A stretch of DNA of 64,000 nt from Lachnospiraceae bacterium UBA5902 (GCA_002431865.1 DJEI01000072.1:45166-109165); one strand, 5' to 3'. Counted from the first letter of the stretch, positions 23,529 through 33,130 are shown. Notes: generated by a model not told the origin, from the sequence alone. A program made the numbers and translations.

Positions 23529-26151
23529 ATTATTACTGATTGACGGAAACAGCATCATGAATCGTGCGTTTTACGGAATCCCGGATATGACAACGAATGA
23601 TGGGAGACATACCAACGCGATTTATGGTTTTTTAAATATAATCTTAAAGGTAATCGAGGAAGAACAGGCAACACATATTTGTGTTGCTTTTGATTTAAAG
23701 AAGAAAACATTTCGCCATGAGATGTATGAGGCGTACAAGGGAACGCGAAAGGGTATGCCAGAGGAACTGCATGAGCAGATGCCGAGAATCAAGGAAATCT
23801 TACGCGCAATGCATATCCGGATTGTAGAGCAGGAAGGCTTTGAAGCGGATGATCTGATTGGTACGCTCTCCAAGAAGGGGGAACGCGAAGGCTTTGCCGT
23901 AACGATTCTGTCTGGTGACCGCGATCTGCTACAGCTTGCAACTGATACCGTGCTCGTACGCATCCCGAAGACAAAGCATGGTAAGACTGAGATCGAGGAT
24001 TATTATGCAAAAGATGTGGTGGAAGCCTATGGAGTAACACCACTGATTTTTATAGATATGAAAGGCCTGATGGGTGATACATCCGATAATATTCCGGGTG
24101 TGCCGGGAATCGGTGAGAAGACAGCGGCAAAGCTGCTTGCGGAGTATGGTGACTTAGATGGTGTCTATGAGGCAGTGGACAACATGAAAGCAAGCAAGAT
24201 GAAACAGAACCTGATTGAGAACAAAGATCTGGCATATCTGTCCAGGACGCTTGCAACGATCAAGCTGGACTGCCCGATTCCGTTTGAGTTTTCAGAGGCA
24301 GTGTATCACGACCCATTTAATGCAGAGGCGTATACGTTATTTGAGGATCTGGAGTTGAAGAGTTTTTATAAGCGTTTTTCTGTGGAAAAGAAGGAAAAAC
24401 TGATTTTTGAAACCGTATTGATCGATGAGATTGACGGCTACAACGCCTTGCTTGCAAAGCTGCAAAAGGCGAAGGAGGTTTCTTTTGCGTGGATCACACA
24501 GGAGGAAGAAGCGCTTGGCGCTGCGGTATGTATGGATTTGGAGCATGTCTATCTGATTCGGTTTACAATGTTTATCACGGAGGCGATGGTAGCAGACAAT
24601 CTCCTTGTATTGAGCCGGGATTATCAGGTGCAGTTATCATGTATGCACGTGAAAAAGCTGCTTTCATTTTTGGATTTTCATGAGAAAGATGCAGTATTTG
24701 ACGCTGGACTTGCGGCATACCTGTTACAGCCAAATCAGTCGGAGTATGAATACGATACACTTGCAAAGGTGTATCTGGACGTGACGCTGCCGTCAGAGAA
24801 GGAAGTGCTTGGCAGGGAAAAGCTGGGATATTGTTCCTTCGAAGATGAAAAAGTACAAAAATGGATGGCATATCAGGCAATCGTTCCGTACAAGGTAAAG
24901 GCAATTCTGCGAGAGAAATTAAAAGAGACAGGAATGGAAGCTCTCTATGATGAGATGGAGCTTCCGTGTCTGTATGCGTTATATGAGATGGAGAAAAATG
25001 GTATCCGTGTCGATGGTGAGGCATTGCATCAGTATGGGGAAAAGCTCCGCACACGGATTGAGGAGCTTACCGCAGAAATTCATGCAATGGCGGGGGAAGA
25101 ATTTAATATCAATTCTCCGAAGAAGCTTGGCGAAATCTTATTCGAAAAGCTGGGATTAAAAAATGGAAAGAAAACAAAGACCGGATATTCGACGAGCGCA
25201 GAAGTATTAGAGAAGCTTTCAAATGCACATCCGATCATACCGAAGATATTAGAATACCGTCAGCTCACGAAGTTAAATTCCACCTATGCAGAGGGACTGG
25301 CTGGTTATATCCGTGCAGATGGAAGAATTCATGGAAAGTTCCATCAGACTGTCACGGTGACGGGACGTATCAGCTCAGCAGATCCGAACCTGCAGAATAT
25401 CCCGACGCGTATGCCGCTTGGCAGGGAAATCCGTAAGGTATTTATCCCAGAGGAAGGATCGGTGTTTGTCGATGCCGACTATTCCCAGATTGAGCTGCGT
25501 GTGCTCGCGCATATGTCCGGGGATGCGGCTTTGATTGCAGCATATCAGGCGAATGAGGATATCCATGCAATTACGGCATCGCAAGTATTTGACGTGCCGC
25601 TTGATCAGGTGGACAGCACCCTTCGCCGGAAGGCAAAGGCGGTAAATTTTGGAATTGTTTATGGCATCAGCTCTTTTGGATTAGGACAGGATCTTGATAT
25701 CTCCAGAAAGGAAGCGGAGGGTTATATCGAGAAATATTTTGCAACCTACAGAAAAGTCAAAGAATTTTTAGACCGCACCGTGGAGGATGCAAAGAAAAAC
25801 GGCTATACTGTTACGATGTTTGGACGGAGACGCCCGATTCCGGAGCTCGCTTCTTCCAATTTTATGACACGGAGCTTTGGTGAGCGTGCGGCGATGAATG
25901 CTCCGGTACAGGGAACCGCGGCAGATATCATCAAGATTGCTATGGTACATGTCAATCGCCGGCTCAAAGAAGAACATTTGCAGTCGAAGCTTGTGCTTCA
26001 GATCCATGATGAGCTGATCATCGAGACAAAAAAAGAAGAGTTGGAGACTGTACAGAAGCTGCTTGTGGAAGAAATGATGCATGCAGCAGATCTTTCCGTG
26101 CCGCTTCTTGTAGATGCAAATGTCGGAAACAGCTGGTATGATGCGAAATAA
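23521..26151 (+). CDS. polA: DNA polymerase I (proofreading site degenerate)
   Basis: Family A polymerase for Okazaki fragment maturation and repair. The N-terminal 5'-nuclease (about 1-290) is intact (LLIDGNSIMNRAFYG, GFEADDLIGTL, MGDTSDNIPGVPGIGEKTA). The middle 3'-5' exonuclease-like domain (about 295-470) has lost the DEDD chemistry: where motif I should read DTET, the sequence is FAWITQEEE. The polymerase domain has motif A (DADYSQIELRVLAH), motif B (RRKAKAVNFGIVYG) and motif C (QIHDELIIET). So it should polymerise and remove flaps but not proofread, as in several Firmicute PolA proteins. The ATG at 23521 (MNKLLLIDG) with GAAGGAGAG upstream is chosen over a start 18 bases earlier. Confidence 0.95.
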   Translation: MNKLLLIDGNSIMNRAFYGIPDMTTNDGRHTNAIYGFLNIILKVIEEEQATHICVAFDLKKKTFRHEMYEAYKGTRKGMPEELHEQMPRIKEILRAMHIRIVEQEGFEADDLIGTLSKKGEREGFAVTILSGDRDLLQLATDTVLVRIPKTKHGKTEIEDYYAKDVVEAYGVTPLIFIDMKGLMGDTSDNIPGVPGIGEKTAAKLLAEYGDLDGVYEAVDNMKASKMKQNLIENKDLAYLSRTLATIKLDCPIPFEFSEAVYHDPFNAEAYTLFEDLELKSFYKRFSVEKKEKLIFETVLIDEIDGYNALLAKLQKAKEVSFAWITQEEEALGAAVCMDLEHVYLIRFTMFITEAMVADNLLVLSRDYQVQLSCMHVKKLLSFLDFHEKDAVFDAGLAAYLLQPNQSEYEYDTLAKVYLDVTLPSEKEVLGREKLGYCSFEDEKVQKWMAYQAIVPYKVKAILREKLKETGMEALYDEMELPCLYALYEMEKNGIRVDGEALHQYGEKLRTRIEELTAEIHAMAGEEFNINSPKKLGEILFEKLGLKNGKKTKTGYSTSAEVLEKLSNAHPIIPKILEYRQLTKLNSTYAEGLAGYIRADGRIHGKFHQTVTVTGRISSADPNLQNIPTRMPLGREIRKVFIPEEGSVFVDADYSQIELRVLAHMSGDAALIAAYQANEDIHAITASQVFDVPLDQVDSTLRRKAKAVNFGIVYGISSFGLGQDLDISRKEAEGYIEKYFATYRKVKEFLDRTVEDAKKNGYTVTMFGRRRPIPELASSNFMTRSFGERAAMNAPVQGTAADIIKIAMVHVNRRLKEEHLQSKLVLQIHDELIIETKKEELETVQKLLVEEMMHAADLSVPLLVDANVGNSWYDAK

Positions 26152-26216
26152 AGCCAATGACCTTGTGAGCGGGAGATAAATCAAAATAAAACACAGATGT
26201 AGCAGGGAGATTCAGA

Positions 26217-26855
26217 ATGCTGATATTAGGAATTACCGGAGGCGTTGGCTCTGGAAAAAGTAAAATATTATATGACCTGTCCAATTTATATGGGGCATAT
26301 ATTGTGGAGACCGATAAGCTTGCCCATACACTGATGGAACCGGGGCAACCGGTGTATCAGGCGATTGTGGATACATTTGGCACGGAGATTCTCCAGATGG
26401 AGGCACCATATGCGATCGACCGTGCGAAGTTTGCGCAGATTGTATTTGCAGACAAACAAAAGCTTGCACAGTTGAATGCGCTTACCCATCCGGCAGTAAA
26501 ATCCTGGATTCGGAATGATATCGAGGAGAAGCGAAAGCAGGGCGTGAAAATTTACGTGATCGAGGCGGCACTTCTGATTCAGGATGGATATAAGGAAATC
26601 TGTGATGAAATCTGGTATATCTATGTCGATGAGGAGACGCGGATCAAACGACTGATGAAACAGCGTGGCTACACGGAGGAACGCTGCCGTGTGATGTTCC
26701 GCAGTCAGGAACCGGAATCGTATTATAGAAAATATGCAGATTTCACTATAAATAATCAATTAGACTATCAAAATTCATCAAAACAACTAAAAGATAGGTT
26801 GAATATCTTACTTGGAGATGCTATAATTTTAACTAATCATGGGAAGACAGACTAA
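26217..26855 (+). CDS. coaE: Dephospho-CoA kinase
   Basis: Last step of coenzyme A synthesis: ATP-dependent phosphorylation of the dephospho-CoA ribose 3'-OH. The P-loop GITGGVGSGKSKIL is at residues 5-18, followed by the expected VETDKLAHTLMEPG and later YVIEAALLIQDGY and YVDEETRIKRLMKQRGYT lid segments. The usual H-P at the CoA site (LTHPAVKSWI) is present. At 212 residues it is of usual size. It follows polA by 65 bases and precedes the FtsA-like gene by 18 bases; the polA-coaE pair is a common neighbourhood in Firmicutes. The first half of the protein aligns best with other clostridial CoaE. Confidence 0.92.
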   Translation: MLILGITGGVGSGKSKILYDLSNLYGAYIVETDKLAHTLMEPGQPVYQAIVDTFGTEILQMEAPYAIDRAKFAQIVFADKQKLAQLNALTHPAVKSWIRNDIEEKRKQGVKIYVIEAALLIQDGYKEICDEIWYIYVDEETRIKRLMKQRGYTEERCRVMFRSQEPESYYRKYADFTINNQLDYQNSSKQLKDRLNILLGDAIILTNHGKTD

Positions 26856-26873
26856 TTTCAGGAGGAAACAGGC

Positions 26874-28973
26874 GTGGCAACAGTGAAATATCCGGAACCT
26901 TTAATATTTGGACTGGACATCGGTACGCGGAGTATCGTTGGTACGGTCGGATACAGAGAACAGGAGCGGTTTCATGTAGTTGCGATGGCTGTCAAATACC
27001 ATGATACCCGTTCGATGATCGACGGACAGATTCATGATATTGCGAAGGTCAGTCAGGATATTGTCGAAGTAAAACAGCAGTTAGAGAAACAGTTAGGAGG
27101 GCGCAAATTACATGATGTATGCATTGCGGCGGCTGGTCGTGTTTTAAAGACTGCAATTGGACACGGGGAGTATGAATTCTCTGAGAATACAGTTATTACA
27201 CAGGAATACATCCATTCGATTGATCTGATCGGTGTGGAGCAGGCGCATAATGAGATCCTGCAGGAATTAAATGAGAGTCATGAGACAACAAAATATTTCT
27301 GCGTTGGCTATACCGTTGTGAAATATTTCCTGAACAATTACGAGATTACGAATCTGGAAGGACACAAGGGAACGCAGATTGCAGCCGATGTGCTTGCAAC
27401 ATTTCTCCCGGAAGAGGTTGTGGACAGTCTGTATGCGGCTGTGGAGCAGGCTGGATTGTATGTGACAAACCTTACATTGGAACCAATCGCGGCGATGACG
27501 GTAGCGATTCCGGAGCAGTACCGCCTTTTGAACATTGCACTGATCGATATCGGGGCCGGAACGTCCGATATCTGTATTACAAAAGATGGAAGTGTGATCG
27601 CGTATGGTATGATCCCGGCGGCCGGAGACGAGCTGACCGAGGCACTGGTAAAGAAATATCTGATTGATTTCCAGACTGCGGAGAAGTTAAAGATGGTCAG
27701 TGCACGCCGGAAATCAGTTACATATAAAGATATTATGGGAATATCCCACAAGATCACTCCGGAGGAAATCTATCAGACGACGGAGGAAGTAAAAGAGGGG
27801 ATTTCAAAGAAGATTGCGGATAAGATCATCGAATTGAACGGCGGAACAAGCGTCAGTGCGGTGTTTGTAGTTGGCGGTGGTGGAAAGCTGCCCGGATTTA
27901 CGGATACATTGGCGGAGAATCTGGATCTTCCGGCAGAGCGTGTGGCTCTGCGTGGCGAAGAAGTCATGAATACGATTGATTTTCAGGTGGAGGGTATCAA
28001 GAAAGACCCGCTCTATGTGACACCAATCGGTATCTGTCTGAACTTCTTTGACCAGAAGAACAACTTCATCTTTGTCAACGTAAACGGTGAACGTGTGAAG
28101 CTGTATAACAATGATAAGCTGACGATCTTTGATGCGGCAGTACAGTATGGTATTCCAAACGAAGATATCTTCCCGAAGCGTGGCGATGATATCACATTTA
28201 AGATAAATGAAAAGACACGGATTGTGCGTGGGTACAGCGGAGAGGCTGCGGTGATCACCCAGAACGGAAGGACTTCCGGTATGAATGCAGTGATCGAGGC
28301 AAATGATAACATTAGGATTCAGCCATCCACAAAGGGCAGATCTGCGGAGATCGAGTTATCGACACTTCCGGAATATGCGGGCATGCTGACCTTTAAGGTG
28401 AATGGAAATGAGGTATCCTGTCCGAAATTTGCAACGGTAAATGGTGAATTTGCATCGTCCATGTACCAGATTCAGGATGGGGATGATGTTTGTATGCGGA
28501 ATTATTATACCGTGGGACAGTTGCGCACATTTATGGATCTGACAACGGATTTTTATGCGTATGTCAATCATCAGATTGCCGATGAAGATGAGAAAATCTA
28601 TGAAAATTTTGAGGTGGAGTTTGTCACACGGAAGGAAGAGACGCCAATTATCCCGGATGATGAAATCGTGGAAGCTGCAGACGAAGCAGCTGTCACGGAA
28701 GAAATTGGTAAAACAGTGGAGGAGCAGAATATAGTACCGCAGTCACAGCCGGTATCGGATGCAGCCCGGATGATTACCGTTGTGGTAAATAAAACACCTG
28801 TCACTCTTACAGGAAAGCAGAATTATACATTTGTGGATATTCTGGATGTATATCCGTTTGATCTCTCTACGATGCGTGGAAAGCGTCTCGTCACAAATGT
28901 AAATGGCATACATGCAGAATTTATACAGCCAATTGATGAAGGGGCTGTGATCGATATTTATTGGGAGAACTAG
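26874..28973 (+). CDS. Large FtsA-like ATPase with repetitive C-terminal half
   Basis: A 699-residue actin-fold (ASKHA) protein. The first 390 residues resemble FtsA/PilM: phosphate-1 loop FGLDIGTRSIVGTVG (about 12-26), phosphate-2 loop ALIDIGAGTSDICIT (about 222-236) and adenosine motif VFVVGGGGKLPGF (about 328-340). FtsA itself is about 420 residues; the remaining 300 residues here are unlike FtsA. They contain three segments starting with a VNG-type strand (about 398, 503 and 632) that I read as ubiquitin-like beta-grasp units. There is no C-terminal amphipathic membrane helix. Start is GTG at 26874, 8 bases after AGGAGG. A role in cell division is suggested by the fold only; partners are unknown. 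It directly precedes a GGDEF gene. Confidence 0.75.
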   Translation: MATVKYPEPLIFGLDIGTRSIVGTVGYREQERFHVVAMAVKYHDTRSMIDGQIHDIAKVSQDIVEVKQQLEKQLGGRKLHDVCIAAAGRVLKTAIGHGEYEFSENTVITQEYIHSIDLIGVEQAHNEILQELNESHETTKYFCVGYTVVKYFLNNYEITNLEGHKGTQIAADVLATFLPEEVVDSLYAAVEQAGLYVTNLTLEPIAAMTVAIPEQYRLLNIALIDIGAGTSDICITKDGSVIAYGMIPAAGDELTEALVKKYLIDFQTAEKLKMVSARRKSVTYKDIMGISHKITPEEIYQTTEEVKEGISKKIADKIIELNGGTSVSAVFVVGGGGKLPGFTDTLAENLDLPAERVALRGEEVMNTIDFQVEGIKKDPLYVTPIGICLNFFDQKNNFIFVNVNGERVKLYNNDKLTIFDAAVQYGIPNEDIFPKRGDDITFKINEKTRIVRGYSGEAAVITQNGRTSGMNAVIEANDNIRIQPSTKGRSAEIELSTLPEYAGMLTFKVNGNEVSCPKFATVNGEFASSMYQIQDGDDVCMRNYYTVGQLRTFMDLTTDFYAYVNHQIADEDEKIYENFEVEFVTRKEETPIIPDDEIVEAADEAAVTEEIGKTVEEQNIVPQSQPVSDAARMITVVVNKTPVTLTGKQNYTFVDILDVYPFDLSTMRGKRLVTNVNGIHAEFIQPIDEGAVIDIYWEN

Positions 28974-28975
28974 AC

Positions 28976-30673
28976 ATGCAGGATATTACGGAAAAGCTCA
29001 TTAAAAATTACACAGTATATCATAAGATTTTTTATATTTTTATGGTTTTGCTCACTGTGCTGTCACGCGTTATGAAGTTCACCGACAACACACCGGTCTG
29101 CGTGACATTTGCGACTGTTGTGTTTGTGTTTGCACTGTTTGACAGTGTGTTTTACCACATGGGTGTGTTCAGGAACATGAAGGTTTTGACGGCCTTTCGG
29201 TTGATTGAGATTACTACATACAGCATTTTCGTATCATTTGTTCCGTATGAGGGCGTACTGCTTGTTGGTATGTTTATGGTCCTGTTCCTGCTCGCATTGG
29301 AATTTATCATTCTTGGTTCACACTATGACAAGGGAACGATTTTAGTCCGCAAGATGATGCTGCTTATACCGATGTTTATCAATCTGTGCCTGTCATTGCA
29401 GTTTCGGAGAGAGACTTTCTGGTTCTGTTATGTGCTTGTGCTTGCAATCTTTGTTGTGACATTGTTGTTCGTGACGGAACTTCTGGAGTACTCGAACGAT
29501 GCATATGAGGCGTATTATACGCAGCTTGTATTAGAGCGGAATGACATACAGGATAAAAATGCAAAACTGGAAGAATATCAGGAAAAAGTAAAGACTGTAA
29601 ATGAACGTGTGAATTATCAGAAGATTGAGCTGGCACGCGTGGTAAATGATCTGGAACAGGCAAATCGGGAGATTGAGTCCCAGACTGAAATCATGCGTTA
29701 TATGGCGTCTTCGTTTGATATCAACAAGAATATCAATGTGATCGTGGATGCAATCATGGATGTAAAGAATCCAAAGCTCTGTGCGGTGTATATGGATGGC
29801 GCGGTTAATTCGGACAATCGCGGACTCTGTATCATCAAGACGGATTATGCTTCGATGGAACGCCGTCTGCGCAAGGATTTTCAGAAGATTTATTCGGATT
29901 TTGCCGAAAGCCGGAAGACGACGGAGCTGCTTGTCGGCGATGAATTAAAGGAACTGCGTTTTATCGGCGAGACAAGCATCAAAAGTCTGGTGAAGCTTGC
30001 AATGATCGACGACAACAAGCAGTATGGTATGATGCTGATCGCATCCGATGAGGAGAATTTCTTCGAGAAGGGAATCTCGTACTATGAAACCTGCCTGGTG
30101 GAATATAATGTATCTGTCAAGAGTACAAAGCTGTATTTACAGACACAGGATATGGCGCGCAAGGACGGCCTGACACAGATTTATAACCGTGTTTACTTTG
30201 GACAGTTGTTTGCAGCGGCGGCAGAGGAAGCGACGAAAAAACAGCAACCGTTATCTGTGGCACTGTTTGACATTGATAAGTTTAAGAATATTAATGATAC
30301 ATATGGACATCTTGCCGGTGATAAGGTTATCAAGATGGTGGCATCCATTGACGATAAATTTGCAAGGGCACATGGGGGATTTGCCTGTCGGTATGGCGGT
30401 GAGGAATTCCTGCTTGTATTGCCGGGTTACGATGAGACGCAGGCATTGCCGATCCTAGAGGAAATGCATAAGGAGATCCAGACAACGATCGTACAGTACG
30501 ATGACAAGAAAATTCCGGTCAATGTATGTATTGGTCTGTCAGCATATCCGACGATCTGTAGGGATACCAATATCCTTGTAAACCGCGCAGATAAGTCGAT
30601 GTACTATGGGAAAAAGCATGGACGTGGCAGACTGGTCGTTGACAATCCGGCGGTGGATGATATGCAGTCTTGA
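28976..30673 (+). CDS. Membrane GGDEF protein (predicted diguanylate cyclase)
   Basis: Predicted c-di-GMP synthase of 565 residues. About six membrane helices (residues 15-185) are followed by a coiled coil (about 195-240), a GAF-like region (about 245-390) and a C-terminal GGDEF domain. The active site is intact: RYGGEEFLLVLPG, with the upstream DGLTQIYNRVYFG and FDIDKFKNINDTYGHLAGD. The inhibitory RxxD site expected just before GGEEF is not conserved (RAHGG instead), so product inhibition may be absent. The ATG at 28976 has GGGAGAA upstream; a TTG at 28961 in the FtsA-like gene is less likely. It starts 2 bases after the FtsA-like stop, implying coupling. Two HD-GYP genes elsewhere in the window could degrade its product. 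Confidence 0.9.
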   Translation: MQDITEKLIKNYTVYHKIFYIFMVLLTVLSRVMKFTDNTPVCVTFATVVFVFALFDSVFYHMGVFRNMKVLTAFRLIEITTYSIFVSFVPYEGVLLVGMFMVLFLLALEFIILGSHYDKGTILVRKMMLLIPMFINLCLSLQFRRETFWFCYVLVLAIFVVTLLFVTELLEYSNDAYEAYYTQLVLERNDIQDKNAKLEEYQEKVKTVNERVNYQKIELARVVNDLEQANREIESQTEIMRYMASSFDINKNINVIVDAIMDVKNPKLCAVYMDGAVNSDNRGLCIIKTDYASMERRLRKDFQKIYSDFAESRKTTELLVGDELKELRFIGETSIKSLVKLAMIDDNKQYGMMLIASDEENFFEKGISYYETCLVEYNVSVKSTKLYLQTQDMARKDGLTQIYNRVYFGQLFAAAAEEATKKQQPLSVALFDIDKFKNINDTYGHLAGDKVIKMVASIDDKFARAHGGFACRYGGEEFLLVLPGYDETQALPILEEMHKEIQTTIVQYDDKKIPVNVCIGLSAYPTICRDTNILVNRADKSMYYGKKHGRGRLVVDNPAVDDMQS

Positions 30674-30733
30674 GATTCTGAAACAAAGTTTAAAATTGTA
30701 TTGGAAAAAAGACATTTATTTACAGATTTTTGG

Positions 30734-30762
30734 TTGTATACAAACCTTGATTTGTTTATAAT
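30734..30762 (+). promoter_or_regulatory. Promoter of pta-ackA
   Basis: TTGTAT (30734-30739) and a perfect TATAAT (30757-30762) are separated by 17 bases, ending 45 bases before the pta start codon. This is the only good vegetative promoter in the 134-base gap after the GGDEF gene. Confidence 0.7.
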
Positions 30763-30807
30763 GTAAAAAGATGTGAGTTGAAACTATAAAAGCAGAGGAG
30801 AAGAACA

Positions 30808-31824
30808 GTGGCATTTATTGATTCAATTAAAAAAAGAGCAAAACAAAACAAGAAAACAATTGTATTACCGGAAACTGCCGATATGCGTACATTAGAGGCG
30901 GCGCATAAGATTTTGCAGGAAGAAATTGCCGACATAATTTTAGTTGGTGACAAACAGACGATTATAAAGAAAGCAAATGGACTGGATCTGACAGGCGCGA
31001 AATTCGTAGATCCATATGACTGCGACAAGTTAAACGACTATGTATCAATTTTGGTAGAGCTTCGTAAGAAGAAGGGTATGACACCGGAAGAGGCAAAGGA
31101 ACTGCTTTTAACAAACGTCCTGTATTTTGGCTGCATCATGGTAAAGGCAGGCGATGCAGATGGAATGGTTGCAGGAGCTGTGAACTCTTCTGCAAATGTA
31201 TTGCGTGCAGCATTGCAGATTTTAAAGACTGCACCAGATACAAAGCTGGTATCCGCATTCTTCTTAGTGGTAGTACCAAACTGTGAGATGGGTGAGCATG
31301 GAACATTCATTTTCTCAGATGCAGGATTAAATCAGTTTCCGGATGCGAGAGAGCTTGCGGCAATCGCAGAGAGCTCTGCGAAGTCATTTGAGCTTCTGGT
31401 AGAGGCAGAACCAATTGTTGCGATGTTATCCTATTCTACAAAGGGAAGTGCACATCATCCGGAGATCGATAAGGTGATCGAGGCATGTAAGATTGTAAAT
31501 GAGGAATGTCCGGATCTGAAGTGCGATGGTGAATTGCAGAGTGATGCGGCAATTGTGCCGGAAGTAGCTGCTTCCAAGGCACCGGGCAGTGTTGTAGCCG
31601 GAAAGGCAAATGTATTGATCTTCCCGGATCTGGATGCCGGAAATATCAGTTATAAACTTGTTCAGCGTCTGGCAAAGGCAGATGCATATGGACCAATTAC
31701 ACAAGGTATTGCAAAGCCGGTTAACGATCTGTCCAGAGGATGTTCAGCAGATGATATCGTTGGTGTCGTTGCGATTACAGCTGTTCAGGCGCAGGCACTT
31801 GACAAAGAACAGATAAAAAGATAG
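30808..31824 (+). CDS. pta: Phosphate acetyltransferase
   Basis: Converts acetyl-CoA and phosphate to acetyl phosphate and CoA, first step of acetate formation. Short-form enzyme (338 residues) without the N-terminal regulatory domain of the Escherichia coli protein. Signatures are IVLPETADMRTLEAAHKI at the start, DGMVAGAVNSSANVLRAALQ, MLSYSTKGSAHHPEIDKV, DGELQSDAAIVPEVAASKAP and ANVLIFPDLDAGNISYKLVQ. Translation starts at GTG 30808 after AGAGGAG. ackA follows 15 bases later: together they give one ATP per acetate, a central fermentation route, reversible for acetate uptake. Confidence 0.96.
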   Translation: MAFIDSIKKRAKQNKKTIVLPETADMRTLEAAHKILQEEIADIILVGDKQTIIKKANGLDLTGAKFVDPYDCDKLNDYVSILVELRKKKGMTPEEAKELLLTNVLYFGCIMVKAGDADGMVAGAVNSSANVLRAALQILKTAPDTKLVSAFFLVVVPNCEMGEHGTFIFSDAGLNQFPDARELAAIAESSAKSFELLVEAEPIVAMLSYSTKGSAHHPEIDKVIEACKIVNEECPDLKCDGELQSDAAIVPEVAASKAPGSVVAGKANVLIFPDLDAGNISYKLVQRLAKADAYGPITQGIAKPVNDLSRGCSADDIVGVVAITAVQAQALDKEQIKR

Positions 31825-31839
31825 AGAAAGTGTGGATAT

Positions 31840-33030
31840 ATGAAGGTATTAGTAATTAATTGTGGTAGTTCTTCCCTTAAGTACCAGTTGATCGACTCGG
31901 ACACAGAGCAGGTACTGGCAAAGGGAATCTGTGAAAGAATCAAATTAGATGGTTCATTGACACATCAGGCAACTGGTAAGGAAAAGATACAGATTGAGGC
32001 ACCGATGCCGGATCATAGCGCAGCTGTAAAGCTTGTGCTGCAGTATCTGCTGGATGAGAAGTTTGGTGCAATCAAAAATCTGGATGAGATTGCAGCAGTT
32101 GGACATCGTGTGGTACATGGCGGCGAGAAGTTTTCTTCTGCAGTTCTGATCGATGAGGAAGTAATTGCAGCAATTGAGGAGTGCAGTGATTTAGCTCCGC
32201 TTCATAACCCAGCCAATCTGATTGGCATCCGCGCATGTCAGGAACTGATGCCGGGTGTTCCACAGGCTGCAGTGTTTGATACGGCATTCCATCAGACTAT
32301 GCCGGATTATGCATATACATATGGTATTCCATATGAGTATTATGAAAAATACAAGGTTCGTCGTTACGGCTTCCATGGAACGAGTCACAGCTTTGTATCT
32401 AAACGTACAGCCGAATTGCTTGGAAAGGATATCAAAGATACGAAGATTATCGTATGTCATCTTGGCGGTGGCGCGAGCATCTGTGCAGTCGAGGGTGGAA
32501 AATCAATTGATACAACCATGGGGCTCACACCACTCGAAGGTATCACGATGGGAACAAGAAGCGGAAATATTGATCCCGCGATTATCGAATATATTGCGAA
32601 CAAGGAAGGAAAGACAATTACAGAGATTATCAGCATGCTCAACAAGGAGTCTGGTGTTTATGGTATCTCTGGAAAGTCCAGTGATTTCCGTGACCTGAAC
32701 AAGGGCATTGCGGAAGGTGATAAGCGCTGTGAGATCGCAATGAATGTATTTACTTACCAGGCAGCAAAGTTTATCGGTGGTTATGTGGCAGCGATGAACG
32801 GTGTGGATGCGATTGTATTTACGGCCGGCGTCGGTGAGAATGATCCAAAGGTAAGAAAGGATACGTGCAGCCATCTTGGATATCTGGGTGTGGAGATTGA
32901 TGATGAAGCAAATAAGCTCCGTGGAGAAGAGTTAAAGATCTCAACAGATAATTCTAAGGTGCCAGTGTATGTTGTACCGACAAACGAGGAGCTTGCAATC
33001 GCAAGAGAGACTGTTGCACTTGCGAAATAA
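31840..33030 (+). CDS. ackA: Acetate kinase
   Basis: Phosphorylates ADP from acetyl phosphate, releasing acetate. It is an ASKHA-fold kinase of 396 residues with both PROSITE regions: VLVINCGSSSLKYQLID at the N-terminus and the central RRYGFHGTSHSFVSKRTAEL. Other active-site segments are GHRVVHGGEKFSS, FDTAFHQTMPDYAYTY, HLGGGASICAVEGGKS and the C-terminal VFTAGVGENDPKVRK. It is encoded immediately after pta. No clear terminator follows; the rpmF promoter begins 27 bases after its stop. Confidence 0.97.
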   Translation: MKVLVINCGSSSLKYQLIDSDTEQVLAKGICERIKLDGSLTHQATGKEKIQIEAPMPDHSAAVKLVLQYLLDEKFGAIKNLDEIAAVGHRVVHGGEKFSSAVLIDEEVIAAIEECSDLAPLHNPANLIGIRACQELMPGVPQAAVFDTAFHQTMPDYAYTYGIPYEYYEKYKVRRYGFHGTSHSFVSKRTAELLGKDIKDTKIIVCHLGGGASICAVEGGKSIDTTMGLTPLEGITMGTRSGNIDPAIIEYIANKEGKTITEIISMLNKESGVYGISGKSSDFRDLNKGIAEGDKRCEIAMNVFTYQAAKFIGGYVAAMNGVDAIVFTAGVGENDPKVRKDTCSHLGYLGVEIDDEANKLRGEELKISTDNSKVPVYVVPTNEELAIARETVALAK

Positions 33031-33057
33031 ATATTTTATAAAAAATGAAAAATACCG

Positions 33058-33086
33058 TTGACATCAGATAGATTTGTTTGTATAAT
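33058..33086 (+). promoter_or_regulatory. Consensus promoter of rpmF
   Basis: A textbook sigma-A promoter: TTGACA (33058-33063), 17-base spacer, TATAAT (33081-33086). It lies 45 bases upstream of the L32 start codon and fits strong ribosomal-protein expression. Confidence 0.85.
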
Positions 33087-33130
33087 GAGCAAAGTGTGAT
33101 TTTAAGTGTATTCTTGAAGGAGGTGTAAGG

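Noticed and set aside
33031-33130. A short yceD remnant before rpmF
   Set aside because: The 100 bases are fully used by a consensus promoter and leader, and no coding similarity is visible.
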